Positions 37,616-45,210 of a stretch of DNA of 64,000 nt are shown piece by piece. A program made the translations under genes and the position numbers. The stretch covers positions 620,001 through 684,000 of the forward strand of contig CAVSSL010000011.1 in the NCBI GenBank assembly GCA_963730585.1, read 5' to 3'. This DNA is from Pedococcus_A sp963730585. Its GTDB lineage: Bacteria; Actinomycetota; Actinomycetes; Actinomycetales; Dermatophilaceae. The first letter of the stretch is position 1. The number at the start of each line of letters is the position of its first letter. The notes under the pieces were generated by a model. That model was not told the origin of the DNA, did not search any database, and was given only the letters and a program-made list of their open reading frames with translations.

Positions 37616-38920
37616 TCAGCTGTCCGTGATCGAGAAGTCCGTGAACCGCCAGGTCGCAGGCGAACCACCGGTGTCGACGATCTCCACGCCGTAGCAGATC
37701 TGGTCGACCGTGGCGCCAGAGGCCACTCGGCCCTGGGCCACCAGGTAGCTGAGCATGGCCTTGATGTCGATGGTGCCGGAGGTGAGGCGGGCACCGTTGG
37801 ACGGCACGAACGCGATGTAGCCGTTGCCACTGGTGGCGTAGACGTCCCAGACATGGCCGCCGAGGCTCACGCCCGACGCGACGCGGGAGCCGGCAGGGAC
37901 CTGCTTCTGGTTGTCAGTCCAGATCATGACCTCGTCATTCGGCACTCCGTTGAGCCACAGGTCGTAGGCGACGTTGTAGATCCCGGTGCCCGGCGACGAG
38001 GCCGCGAACGTCGAGGTCAGCCTCGGGAAGCTGGAGATCGTCCGCCCCGAGTAGTCCTTGTGCACGTTCGGGTAGGTCTTCACCGCACCGTCACCGTTGT
38101 TGGTGGCAGTGCCGACGTGGTTCCAGGAGTGGAACGAGCAGACCTGCGTGGTGCCCTTCGTCCCGGGGTAGCTGGCGGCGTTCCAGAGGTTGTTGTGGAC
38201 GTAGTACCCGCCGTCGGTGACGCCGCCGTTCGGGTCGTTGGTGGTGAAGTACGGGTTGGTGCACGTGGCCCCGGCAGTGGTGGAGCTCGTCGACGTGGCT
38301 GTCGACGTCGTGCTCGTCGTCGAGGTCGGGCTGGACGTGGTGCTCGTCGTCGAGGTCGGGCTGGACGTGGTGCTCGTCGTCGAGGTCGGGCTGGACGTCG
38401 TGCTCGTCGTCGAGGTCGGGCTGGACGTCGTGCTCGTCGTCGAGGTCGGGCTGGACGTCGCGCTCGTCGTCGGGCTCGGGCTCGGGGTCGTGGTGGACGT
38501 CGGGCTCGCGGTGGCGCCCGTCGTCGTGACCACGCTGTCGGCCCCGTAGGTCGTCCCGGCGGCCGAGGAGGCCACCAGCCGGAAGTGGTAGCTGGTCCCG
38601 GGAGTCAGGCCCGTGAGCACCTCGCTGAACGCGGTGGGGGAGCCTGCCGCGCGCACGGAGCGGGCAGTCGTCGCGGAACCGTACCGGGTGCTCGTGCCCC
38701 ACTCGAAGTAGGCGGTGGTGGGCGTCCTGCGGGGGTTGACGCTGCCGGTCAGCGTCGCAGAGGTGTCGGTGACAGCCGACGCCTCCCCCGTCTTGACGAC
38801 CGGCGGTCGCCCGGACGTTGTCGTTTGGGCGGCGTTCGCCGGTCTCAGGACGCCGAAGGCGACGAATCCGGCGAAGGTGATGAGGGCGGCGACGGCGCCG
38901 ACCATGGGGCGTGGCTTCAC
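37616..38920 (-). CDS. Secreted GH12-like glycoside hydrolase with Fn3-like domain and Ser/Thr linker
   Basis: 434 residues from a GTG behind GGAGG. A signal anchor (VGAVAALITFAGFVAFGVL, then ANA-A) leads to an Fn3-like domain (about 40-135: ASAVTDTSATLTGSVNPRRT ... GLTPGTSYHFRLVASS), a repetitive Thr/Ser/Pro linker and a C-terminal beta-sandwich of about 200 residues. The last resembles GH12 endoglucanases: IYNVAYDLWLNGVPNDEVMI holds the likely nucleophile Glu and QICYGVEIVDTGG the likely acid/base Glu. GH12 enzymes cut beta-1,4-glucans or xyloglucan outside the cell. The substrate is unproven. The linker is encoded by perfect 30-base repeats. Confidence 0.72.
   Translation of the reverse strand: MKPRPMVGAVAALITFAGFVAFGVLRPANAAQTTTSGRPPVVKTGEASAVTDTSATLTGSVNPRRTPTTAYFEWGTSTRYGSATTARSVRAAGSPTAFSEVLTGLTPGTSYHFRLVASSAAGTTYGADSVVTTTGATASPTSTTTPSPSPTTSATSSPTSTTSTTSSPTSTTSTTSSPTSTTSTTSSPTSTTSTTSSPTSTTSTTSTATSTSSTTAGATCTNPYFTTNDPNGGVTDGGYYVHNNLWNAASYPGTKGTTQVCSFHSWNHVGTATNNGDGAVKTYPNVHKDYSGRTISSFPRLTSTFAASSPGTGIYNVAYDLWLNGVPNDEVMIWTDNQKQVPAGSRVASGVSLGGHVWDVYATSGNGYIAFVPSNGARLTSGTIDIKAMLSYLVAQGRVASGATVDQICYGVEIVDTGGSPATWRFTDFSITDS
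38311..38472. repeat. 30-base tandem repeat encoding the linker of the GH12-like protein
   Basis: Five adjacent 30-base units (38311, 38341, 38371, 38401, 38431) and a partial sixth encode the ten-residue unit TTSSPTSTTS. The five full units differ only at their 29th base (G in the first two, C in the next three). This near-identity points to recent expansion by slippage or unequal exchange. Confidence 0.9.
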
Positions 38921-39132
38921 GGGGCCTCCAGAGGTGTGCATCTGTGTGGTGTCACCGGTCCGCGTCGCCCCTGCTCACCGAGACATCGTCGTAGACCACC
39001 ACAACCCACGCGATGAAGACAAATCGCGAGGGATACCGGGGCCTTCCCGACCGGCGTGCGACGGCCCTCGAGTCGCACGGTTGGCGGGGCCGTCCCTCGG
39101 TTGGCGCAGGTGCGGCGTGCAACAGTGAGCGC

Positions 39133-39804
39133 GTGAGTGGTTTCGCGGGACTGCCGAGGTGGGGTGTCTGGTTCTACGGCGAGCTGGAGCGGCGCAACAG
39201 CAAGGAGTTCTGGGCCGCCCACAAGAGCCAGTGGGAACGTGACGTCCGTGAGCCCATGCAGGCGCTCGTCGACGCGCTGGAGGCGGAGTTCGGGCCGGCC
39301 AAGCTGTTCCGGCCGTACCGGGACGTCCGGTTCAGCACCGACAAGTCGCCCTACAAGACACACCAGGGGGCACTCGCCGGACCCGAGCCGGGGATCGGGT
39401 ACTACGTCCAGCTGTCGTCCGACGGCCTGATGGTCGGTGGCGGCTTCCGGTCCCACTCCCCCGCGCACACGGAGGCCTTCCGCGCCGCCGTGGCGGACGA
39501 CGCGAGCGGCCCCGAGCTCGTGCAGATCGTCGCCGCGCTGGAGACCGGCGGCTTCGCCCTCGAGGGTGCGGCGCTGAAGACCCGGCCGCGCGGCTACCCG
39601 GCAGACCACCCCCGCCTCGGGCTGCTGCGGCGCAAGGAGCTCATGGGAGTCAAGCCCTTCGGGGAGCCGACCTGGCTGGACACACCTGCCACGCTGGACC
39701 ACGTGCGGGACGCCTGGCGGGCGGTACGGCCCCTTGCCGAATGGGTGGTCGCGAATGTCGACGCGCCGGCCGGGACAGCGCCTCGAGCACGGCGGAGCCG
39801 CTGA
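39133..39804 (+). CDS. DUF2461 family protein
   Basis: 223 residues from GTG (VSGFAGLPRWGVWFYGELER). The family blocks are RRNSKEFWAAHKSQWERDV, LFRPYRDVRFSTDKSPYKTH, GIGYYVQLSSDGLMVGGGF and LKTRPRGYPADHPRLGLLR. DUF2461 (TIGR02453) proteins are common in bacteria, with no proven function. A longer upstream frame lacks family similarity. The last residues are basic (PRARRSR). No regulatory feature is evident in the 200 bases separating it from the divergent GH12-like gene. Confidence 0.85.
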   Translation: MSGFAGLPRWGVWFYGELERRNSKEFWAAHKSQWERDVREPMQALVDALEAEFGPAKLFRPYRDVRFSTDKSPYKTHQGALAGPEPGIGYYVQLSSDGLMVGGGFRSHSPAHTEAFRAAVADDASGPELVQIVAALETGGFALEGAALKTRPRGYPADHPRLGLLRRKELMGVKPFGEPTWLDTPATLDHVRDAWRAVRPLAEWVVANVDAPAGTAPRARRSR

Positions 39805-39910
39805 CCTTCCAGGCCGGGTGAACCGGTCACCGCGATCGCAGGCAGGGAGGCTCCCCGACTCGTCTCCGTCGGGGCGGAACGGATACGGCGACCTTCCCGT
39901 CGGACCGAGC

Positions 39911-40477
39911 ATGAGCCAGCCATCGGCCGAGGCATCGGCAGGGGCTTCGTCGCGGGCCTCGGTTGTGGTGTCGGCCTGGTGCGCCGTGGCGATTGGCAGC
40001 CTGGTCGGCTGTGGAGGACCCGCGGCGCCTCCTGCCGCGGGTCGGAACGCCGGGGGAACGTGCAGCGTGTCGATGGTGACCGACTACGCCTACCGCGACA
40101 TCGCAGAGTCCCGTGACGTGGACGCGGCCGTGCGCACCTGGCTGGCGGACACCCGGCGTGACCTCTCCATGACATCCACGACACCCCCGGGACGCCCAGT
40201 AGACCGCGCAGCCTTTGCCGACCGCGCCACGCTGGACGCCCTCGACAGCGTCGAAGCAGTCCTTGTCACCACCGCGCCCACCGCCGTCCCGCGTGCAGAC
40301 GCCAGAGCCGTCGTCCTGCGGGCCACTGCCCAGGACGGGCGCACGGTCATCCTCCAGCTGCAGGGTGGACCCTTGGGGCAGGACCCGTCGTGGATGGTCA
40401 CCGGCTACACCGCCGAGCTGGCAGAGGAATGGTGTCCGCAGCTCAGCGCTCCCGCGCCCCGCGCAACCCGCCCCTGA
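39911..40477 (+). CDS. Putative lipoprotein of unknown function
   Basis: 188 residues starting MSQPSAEASAGASSRASVVV. A hydrophobic stretch (VVVSAWCAVAIGSLVGCGG) ends in the lipobox LVGC, so the mature protein is probably lipid-anchored outside the membrane. The exported part has mixed alpha/beta character (TDYAYRDIAESRDVDAAVRT, ARAVVLRATAQDGRTVILQL) with cysteines in GTCSVSM and EEWCPQL that may pair. No family is recognised. It converges on a HAD gene. Confidence 0.6.
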   Translation: MSQPSAEASAGASSRASVVVSAWCAVAIGSLVGCGGPAAPPAAGRNAGGTCSVSMVTDYAYRDIAESRDVDAAVRTWLADTRRDLSMTSTTPPGRPVDRAAFADRATLDALDSVEAVLVTTAPTAVPRADARAVVLRATAQDGRTVILQLQGGPLGQDPSWMVTGYTAELAEEWCPQLSAPAPRATRP

Positions 40478-40499
40478 CCCGGAGACGGCGGCCGCGGCC

Positions 40500-41168
40500 C
40501 TACGTGGGGGCAAGCAGCTCGTCGACCATCCGCGGCAGGTAGGTCATGTCGTCGAACACCACGCTGGCCCTCTCGAGGGCCTCCGGCGGGGTCGTCGCGG
40601 CGAAGCCGGCCACCTTCATGCCGGCGGCGAGGGCGGCTTCCACCCCGTAGGGACTGTCTTCGACGACGACGCACCGGCTCGCCGGGAAGCCCATGCGAGC
40701 GGCAGCGTGCAGGAACAGGTCGGGAGCCGGCTTGCCGCGCTCGACCTCTTCGCCGGAGAAGATCCGGCCCACGAAGCGGTCGAGCAGACCCGTCAGGCCC
40801 AAGGTGAAACGCATCTTGGCGTGGCTGCCGCTGGAGGCGATGCAGGTCTGCTCCTGCAGCTCGTCAAGCACCTCGACGATGCCGGGCACGGGCTGCAGCT
40901 CGCGGCTGAACACCTCCCAGACCTCTCTCTCCAAGTCGTCGACCCAGCTCTGCGGCACGGGTCTCCCGAGACGGCGCTCGACCTTGGCCAAGGTGGCGGG
41001 CATGCCGATGCCGAGGTGCTCGCGGACGCAGTCCTCGTAGGTCATCGGAACCCCGAGCTCGGTGAGGTGGCGCGCCTGGATGCGCAAGGCCAGCCGGTCA
41101 GAGTCGACCAGGACGCCATCGCAATCGAAGATCACGAGGCGGTGTGGCTGGACGGACGTTGCGCTCAC
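40500..41168 (-). CDS. HAD-superfamily hydrolase, subfamily IA (beta-phosphoglucomutase/phosphatase-like)
   Basis: 222 residues from GTG. HAD motifs are complete: motif I VIFDCDGVLVDSD, motif II CIASSGSH, motif III Lys in ERGKPAPDLFL, and motif IV VVVEDSPYGVEAA. The cap insertion of about 70 residues after motif I indicates subfamily IA (CbbY/PGMB group), which acts on small phosphorylated sugars or on phosphoglycolate. No pathway genes adjoin it, so the substrate is open. Confidence 0.87.
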   Translation of the reverse strand: MSATSVQPHRLVIFDCDGVLVDSDRLALRIQARHLTELGVPMTYEDCVREHLGIGMPATLAKVERRLGRPVPQSWVDDLEREVWEVFSRELQPVPGIVEVLDELQEQTCIASSGSHAKMRFTLGLTGLLDRFVGRIFSGEEVERGKPAPDLFLHAAARMGFPASRCVVVEDSPYGVEAALAAGMKVAGFAATTPPEALERASVVFDDMTYLPRMVDELLAPT

Positions 41169-41216
41169 TCCACCATCCAAGCAGCCGTTGAGGCCGGGGC
41201 TCACCGGCATGAGGCG

Positions 41217-41360
41217 TCAGGCCTGCCCCGCAGATCGGCCCTTGGCAGACGCGCCGGCGTCTCGGAGCGCGTGACGCACTGTCAGTCGAATGATCCAGTA
41301 GGCGACGAGAAGAGCCACGACCCAACTCACCACGACGAGGAGAAGGACCAGTGTCGACAT
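41217..41360 (-). CDS. Small single-span membrane protein, hypothetical
   Basis: 47 residues: MSTLVLLLVVVSWVVALLVA followed by YWIIRLTVRHALRDAGASAK. One strong membrane helix and a basic cytoplasmic tail. It lies upstream of the HAD gene on the same strand. The frame extends further upstream, so a longer start is possible. Supported only by hydrophobic pattern and position; no family recognised. Confidence 0.4.
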   Translation of the reverse strand: MSTLVLLLVVVSWVVALLVAYWIIRLTVRHALRDAGASAKGRSAGQA

Positions 41361-41533
41361 GGGCCCCCTGATGAGAGACATCTGGTCGTTGGCCTCCGCA
41401 AACCACATGTCGCTCACCACGTCCCCCAATTCGGCCCGTCTGTTCCGCGCACCCCATCCACGGCCCGCCTACGGTAACGCCGAACTGAGAAGCCTGCGCT
41501 CGGCATCGTCCAGGGCGGTCGGAGCGGGGCATG

Positions 41534-41571
41534 AAAACGGGCCCTGACCTGTCGAAACAGATCAGGGCCCG
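41534..41571 (-). terminator. Rho-independent terminator of tRNA-Pro
   Basis: On the minus strand a 15-pair stem (one U-G pair) closes a UUCG tetraloop and is followed by UUUUC. The stem occupies 41538-41571, with the U tract complement at 41534-41537, six bases after the tRNA. This is the only classical U-tract terminator seen in the window. Confidence 0.85.
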
Positions 41572-41576
41572 GTCGG

Positions 41577-41650
<74 letters not shown>

Positions 41651-41697
41651 CTATTCGGTTGTCCCCCACGGAACCCGCGGGAGCGAACGAAACCCTA

Positions 41698-41738
41698 GCG
41701 CACGGCATACCGCCGCTTGAAATCGGTATGCCGTGCGC
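41698..41738. repeat. Perfect 15-base inverted repeat carrying two GTATGCCG octamers
   Basis: GCGCACGGCATACCG (41698-41712) and its exact complement (41724-41738) flank an 11-base loop. It lies between the end of der (41745) and tRNA-Pro. It can form a strong hairpin but has no U tract. Both arms contain the octamer over-represented in this window. Confidence 0.85.
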
Positions 41739-41744
41739 CCGCCG

Positions 41745-43202
41745 TCACTTGCGGCGGCGCTTCTCGCGCACCCGGACGGACACCTCTATTGGGGTTCCCT
41801 CGAAGCCGAACTCCTCACGGAGACGGCGCTCGAGGAAGCGGCGGTAGCCGGCCTCGAGGAACCCGGAGGCGAAGATGACGAACCGCGGGGGCCGCGTGCT
41901 CGCCTGCGTGGCGAACAGGATGCGCGGCTGCTTGCCACCGCGGACTGGGTGCGGGTGGGCGGCGACGATCTCACCGAAGAAGGCGTTGAGGCGGCCGGTG
42001 GGCACGCGGCTGTCCCAGGAGTCGAGGGCCTTCTCGATCGCCGGGACCAGCTTCTCGACCGCGCGGCCGGTCTTGGCCGAGATGTTGACCCGCGGAGCCC
42101 ACGGGATCTGCACGAGCTCGCGCTCGATCTCGCGCTCGAGGTAGTAGCGGCGCTCCTCGTCGAGCGTGTCCCACTTGTTGTAGGCGACGACGAGGGCACG
42201 CCCGGCGTCGATCACCTGCTGCACGACGCGGATGTCCTGCTCGGCGATGGTCTGCTCGGCGTCGATGAGCACGACGGCGACCTCGGCCTTCTCCAGCGCG
42301 GTCTGGGTGCGCAGCGAGGCGTAGAAGTCGGCCCCGCGGGTCTGGTGCACGCGGCGTCGGATGCCGGCGGTGTCGACGAAGCGCCAGGTCTTGCCGCCGA
42401 GCTCGATGAACTCGTCGACCGGGTCGCGGGTGGTGCCGGCGACGTTGTCGACGACGACGCGGTTCTCCCCGGCGAGCTTGTTCAGCAGCGAGGACTTGCC
42501 GACGTTCGGGCGCCCGATCAGGGCGACCCGGCGGGGGCCACCACGCTGGTAGGCCTCGCCGTAGGCCGACACGTCGGGCAGCACCTCGAGCACCGCGTCG
42601 AGCACGTCGCCACTCCCCCGCCCGTGCAGGGCGGAGACCGGCCACGGCTGCCCGAGCCCGAGGTTCCACAGGGCGGCGGCGTCGGCCTCGGTGCGCTGGT
42701 CGTCGACCTTGTTGGCCACGAGCACGACGGGCTTGCCGGCACGACGCAGCAGCTTCACGACGGCCTCGTCGTCGTCGGTGGCGCCCACGGTGGCGTCGAC
42801 GACGAACATCACGACGTCGGCGAGGTCGACGGCCACCTCGGCCTGCTCGGCGACGCGCAGGTGGATGCCGGTGGCGTCGATCTCCCAGCCACCGGTGTCG
42901 ACGAGCGTGAAGCGCCGACCAGACCACTCGGCGTCGTAGGCCACGCGGTCACGGGTGACGCCGGGCACGTCCTCGACGACCGCCTCGCGGCGCCCCAGAA
43001 TGCGGTTGACCAGGGTCGACTTGCCCACGTTCGGACGCCCCACGACGGCGACGACGGGCAGCGGACCGGCTTCGGCGGCATACCCCTCGTCGAGCCCCTC
43101 GCTCTCGAGGAGCGAACGGTCCTCCTCGGTGAGGTCGAACTCCTCCAGTCCAGCGCGCAGGGCGCGCTCGACGGAGGTGTCGTCGGTCAGGTGCTCGCTC
43201 AC
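41745..43202 (-). CDS. der: GTPase Der (EngA), ribosome assembly
   Basis: 485 residues with two tandem GTPase domains: first VAVVGRPNVGKSTLVNRILG, DVPGVTRDRV, DTGGWE and ANKVDDQ; second VALIGRPNVGKSSLLNKLAG, NVAGTTRDPVDEF, DTAGIRRR and YNKWD. A C-terminal KH-like domain ends in basic VREKRRRK. Der is needed for 50S subunit assembly. An acidic N-terminal extension of about 55 residues (SEHLTDDTSVERALRAGLEE) is typical of actinobacteria. It follows cmk on the same strand, a conserved pair. A GTATGCCG site encodes a Tyr-Ala pair near the start. Confidence 0.95.
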   Translation of the reverse strand: MSEHLTDDTSVERALRAGLEEFDLTEEDRSLLESEGLDEGYAAEAGPLPVVAVVGRPNVGKSTLVNRILGRREAVVEDVPGVTRDRVAYDAEWSGRRFTLVDTGGWEIDATGIHLRVAEQAEVAVDLADVVMFVVDATVGATDDDEAVVKLLRRAGKPVVLVANKVDDQRTEADAAALWNLGLGQPWPVSALHGRGSGDVLDAVLEVLPDVSAYGEAYQRGGPRRVALIGRPNVGKSSLLNKLAGENRVVVDNVAGTTRDPVDEFIELGGKTWRFVDTAGIRRRVHQTRGADFYASLRTQTALEKAEVAVVLIDAEQTIAEQDIRVVQQVIDAGRALVVAYNKWDTLDEERRYYLEREIERELVQIPWAPRVNISAKTGRAVEKLVPAIEKALDSWDSRVPTGRLNAFFGEIVAAHPHPVRGGKQPRILFATQASTRPPRFVIFASGFLEAGYRRFLERRLREEFGFEGTPIEVSVRVREKRRRK

Positions 43203-43342
43203 AGCGGGTTCCTTCAGGCGGTGGTGGGGAGGTCGGTCCCGCGTCAGGTATGCCGGTCAGCCGGCTCTCGCGGCCGGCTCACCGCTGCGGGGGTCAGCCT
43301 CCATTGTCCCCTACGTTGCGGCCGGCGCCGACCACGCGCCCG

Positions 43343-44038
43343 TCAGGCCTGCTGGCGGACCTGCTCCACCACGTCGAGCACCGCTCGGACGCTCTGCTCG
43401 AAGTCGAGGTCGGAGGTGTCGACGAGGGTGACGCCTTCGGCGGCCTCGGTGAACTCGGAGACGGTCGAGTCGTCGCGGTCACGGCGCACGACCTGGTCAC
43501 GGGTGGCCTCGACGGCGTGCTCCTCGGCGTGGCCGTGCAGCTCCTTGGAGCGCCGGCGCAGACGCGCCTCCTCGCTGGCCGTCAGCAGGATCCGGACGTC
43601 TGCGTCCGGCGCGACGACGGTGGTGATGTCACGCCCCTCGGCGACGACGCCACCGCTCTCCTCGGCCACCTGCTGCATGAGGTCGCGCTGCAGCTGCTGG
43701 AGCACCGGACGCACGTCGGTGTTGGTGGCGACCTTGGAGACGACCTCCGACACGCGGGTGGTGCGGATGTCGTCGTTGATCTCGCGGCCGGAGACCTTCA
43801 CACCCGGCGCAGCCGGGTCGGTCCCCATCTCCAGCGGCAGCTCGCGCGCGGCCTGGGCCACCGCAGCCTGGTCGTCCAGGTCGACGCCCTCCTCCAGGCA
43901 CCACCAGGTGAGGGCGCGGTACATCGCGCCCGTGTCGAGGTAGCCGACGCCCAGCTCACGCGCGACGGCCTTGGAGACGCTGGACTTGCCCGACCCGGAG
44001 GGGCCGTCGATCGCGACGACGAGGTGCTCGCTGCTCAT
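43343..44038 (-). CDS. cmk: Cytidylate kinase
   Basis: 231 residues. The P loop VVAIDGPSGSGKSSVSKAVA and GVGYLDTGAMYRALTWW open the protein; VAEGRDITTVVAPDADVRIL and LTASEEARLRRR are the other Cmk signatures. It phosphorylates CMP and dCMP with ATP. Position between tyrA and der is conserved, but here an alpha/beta hydrolase gene separates it from tyrA. The 140 bases before der contain an inverted repeat (AGCCGG...CCGGCT, about 43258-43278) and an octamer site. Confidence 0.95.
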   Translation of the reverse strand: MSSEHLVVAIDGPSGSGKSSVSKAVARELGVGYLDTGAMYRALTWWCLEEGVDLDDQAAVAQAARELPLEMGTDPAAPGVKVSGREINDDIRTTRVSEVVSKVATNTDVRPVLQQLQRDLMQQVAEESGGVVAEGRDITTVVAPDADVRILLTASEEARLRRRSKELHGHAEEHAVEATRDQVVRRDRDDSTVSEFTEAAEGVTLVDTSDLDFEQSVRAVLDVVEQVRQQA

Positions 44039-44072
44039 TCAGCAGAGCCTAGGGCAGCCAGGGGAACGGTGG

Positions 44073-45038
44073 TCAGGCCCCTCGTTCCTCGAGGGCGGGA
44101 GGCGGGGTGGGCGAGTGGTCAGTGAGCGGCTCGCGGCGTCGCCGCCGCCGAGGGGCTGGCTCGACCTTGGCGATCGGCTTGGGGGTCTCCTTGGCCGTGG
44201 AGGCGATGAACTCGCGGAGCACATCGGCGAATCGGTCGGGTTCGTCGAGGTGGGGGAAGTGCCCTGCTCCCTCGAACAGCTCGACGCGGCACCCCGGGAT
44301 GGCCGAGTGTGCCGTGGTGGCGTGCCAGGCCGGGATCATCCGGTCGCGGGTCCCCCAGACCACGAGGGTGGGCATGCCGATGACCTCGGGAAGGAAGTCG
44401 CGGGCGCTGACGCTCTGGCCCCGGGGGTCGATGACCGCGCGGGTCGTCGCCAGGAACGCCCGACGGCTGTCGGCGTCGCTCAGGGAGGTGAATCCCTGCC
44501 AGATCGCGGTCAGGTCCGAGCCCGGTCGCCAGCCGGTCTTCGACAGGGCGCGGCCCACCGTGTGCACGCGGTCGAGCAGCCAACCCGAGGCGATGACCGG
44601 CAGGACCCACTCGGCGCCGGGCAGCGTCGCCGACCGCAGGAGCGGGTTGACCTCGCGGCCGAGTCCACCGCTGCCCACCAGGACGAGCCGCTCCACGCGG
44701 TCGGGGAAGAGGTAGCAGAACTCCATGGAGATGCCCCCGCCGAGAGAGTGCCCCACGAGCGTGACCCGTTCGACCCCGAGACGGTCGAGCAGGTCGCGCA
44801 GCGTGCCAGCGTGGGCCCCCAGCGAGTAGTCGCCCTCCGGCTTGGCCGAGGCGCCGTGGCCGAACAGGTCGGGGACGATCACGCGGTGGGCGTCGTCCAG
44901 CCGGTCGATGAGGTGGGCCCAGTTGCGGTGCGAGCCGAGGAGACCGTGCACGAAAAGCACCGCCGGGCCGGCCCCACTGTCGACGTACGACATGGCATGC
45001 CCGTGGAGCGTCATCGTCCGCGGACTCAGCGTGCCCAC
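44073..45038 (-). CDS. Alpha/beta hydrolase
   Basis: 321 residues. The oxyanion region is VLFVHGLLGSHRNW, the nucleophile elbow VTLVGHSLGGGIS (Ser), the acid TRDRMIPA (Asp) and the histidine GAGHFPHLDEP, giving a full catalytic triad. The C-terminal 40 residues are charged and basic (PAPRRRRRRE). Related actinobacterial proteins are annotated as esterases or epoxide-hydrolase-like; the substrate is unknown. It is inserted between tyrA and cmk, which are often neighbours, with 34 bases to cmk, so it is probably co-transcribed. Confidence 0.85.
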   Translation of the reverse strand: MGTLSPRTMTLHGHAMSYVDSGAGPAVLFVHGLLGSHRNWAHLIDRLDDAHRVIVPDLFGHGASAKPEGDYSLGAHAGTLRDLLDRLGVERVTLVGHSLGGGISMEFCYLFPDRVERLVLVGSGGLGREVNPLLRSATLPGAEWVLPVIASGWLLDRVHTVGRALSKTGWRPGSDLTAIWQGFTSLSDADSRRAFLATTRAVIDPRGQSVSARDFLPEVIGMPTLVVWGTRDRMIPAWHATTAHSAIPGCRVELFEGAGHFPHLDEPDRFADVLREFIASTAKETPKPIAKVEPAPRRRRRREPLTDHSPTPPPALEERGA

Positions 45039-45127
45039 GACACCTCCTCAGGCCATGAGCGGATACCCAAGGGTAACTTGCGGGACGCCGTGGGACCGGG
45101 AATCCGGAGATACCTCACACGTGGAAG

Positions 45128-45210
45128 CAGCCGCGTGCGCCGTGCAGACGTCAGCCGCGTACGCCGTGCAGGCGCCAGCCGTGTCAGCCGTGCAGACGCC
45201 AGCCGCGGGC
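45128..45210. repeat. 24-base tandem repeat across the tyrA stop codon
   Basis: Units begin at 45128, 45152 and 45176, with a partial fourth at 45200; the consensus is CAGCCGCGTNCGCCGTGCAG plus four bases. On the tyrA strand they read GWRLHG followed by the stop, then untranslated copies with the same reading. A single base in the copy that carries the stop (TGA) ends the protein; neighbouring copies remain open at that position. Confidence 0.8.

Noticed and set aside
38311..38472. Possible CRISPR array because of 30-base repeats
   Set aside because: The repeats are directly adjacent with no spacers and encode a Thr/Ser/Pro linker in frame.
41733..43943. A long plus-strand frame opposite der and part of cmk
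   Set aside because: Antisense shadow of two strongly conserved genes.
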